From contig CAIOSF010000220.1 of the NCBI GenBank assembly GCA_903860855.1, forward strand, positions 1 to 6,665: a stretch of 6,665 bases of DNA, read 5' to 3'. Both the position numbers and the translations under genes were made by a program. Source of the stretch: an uncultured Alphaproteobacteria bacterium (GTDB lineage Bacteria > Pseudomonadota > Alphaproteobacteria > Rickettsiales > Midichloriaceae). Below the pieces are notes generated by a model. The model was not told where the DNA came from. It saw only the letters and a list, made by a program, of their open reading frames with translations, and did no database searches. Shown piece by piece: positions 6,512 to 6,665 of this stretch (position 1 is the stretch's first letter; every line of letters starts with the position of its first letter).

Positions 6512-6532
6512 TGCTGGAGACTCATTCCAGCA
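6512..6532. other. Perfect 7-bp hairpin upstream of nuoC
   Basis: TGCTGGA (6512-6518) and TCCAGCA (6526-6532) are exact inverse complements around a 7-base loop. The structure lies 80-101 bases upstream of the nuoC start and would sit in its leader RNA if transcription starts farther out. Neither strand has a T-run after it, so a simple intrinsic terminator is unlikely; an operator or leader stem is possible. Confidence 0.35.
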
Positions 6533-6581
6533 AATATAGAAGATATTGTGAAGAGCGAGGTGATCATTGTGATTGATTGAG

Positions 6582-6613
6582 ATTATAAAATGGTTAATAA
6601 AAGCAATTGACAA
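6582..6613 (-). promoter_or_regulatory. Possible promoter for nuoC
   Basis: On the minus strand TTGTCA (6608-6613) is followed by TTTTAT after 17 bases (6585-6590), or by the better hexamer TATAAT after 20 bases (6582-6587). A start here would give a leader of roughly 145 bases containing the 6512-6532 hairpin. In AT-rich DNA such matches are common, so support is weak. Confidence 0.22.
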
Positions 6614-6665
6614 AGGGATTAAAGCCGTGCAGGTTGTGCATTATTAAATAGGTTAGCAATCGGAT

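Noticed and set aside
6460..6576. Plus-strand GTG-initiated frame of 38 codons upstream of nuoC
   Set aside because: There is no ribosome binding site or recognisable domain, and it is short enough to occur by chance.

Overview
The window looks like part of the chromosome of an intracellular alphaproteobacterium, most likely in the order Rickettsiales. The DNA is moderately AT-rich by eye. It carries a GpsA glycerol-3-phosphate dehydrogenase, a CcmH cytochrome c maturation factor, a ClpP with the Cys-containing active-site context GQACSMGS that I recall from rickettsial ClpP, an alphaproteobacterial-type porin, and the NuoC subunit of complex I. The family cannot be fixed from this sequence.

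Layout from left to right. Positions 1-984 (+) hold the C-terminal part of gpsA, whose N-terminus lies outside the window and whose C-terminal domain carries an extra hydrophilic block of about 68 residues. ccmH follows 14 bases later (999-1343, +), probably in the same operon, and has no N-terminal signal peptide. A GC-rich palindromic element lies at 1353-1417. Positions 1479-3387 (+) are best explained as one decayed gene for a tandem-repeat protein. All three forward frames are used in turn, and about twenty units averaging about 29 residues can be followed across five frameshifts and two nonsense codons. clpP (3412-4053, -) is intact. A divergent outer-membrane porin (4074-5561, +) begins only 20 bases from clpP. 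nuoC (5706-6431, -) converges on the porin gene, carries a Ser/Pro/Thr-rich N-terminal extension, and has neither nuoB nor nuoD next to it within the window.

How the genes fit together. Apart from gpsA-ccmH there is no visible operon. The neighbours are single housekeeping genes in mixed orientation: phospholipid precursor synthesis, cytochrome c maturation, proteolysis, outer-membrane permeability and respiration. This suits a scrambled, reductively evolving genome. The most interesting region is 1479-3387, an unrecognised repeat protein (consensus close to DxDKIxALTSxxAxxCYEHN, then an L-rich second half) caught in the act of decay. The second theme is extra hydrophilic sequence in conserved proteins (GpsA, NuoC, the mature N-terminus of the porin). 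One short in-frame motif, SESSRS, is shared between the GpsA block and the porin.
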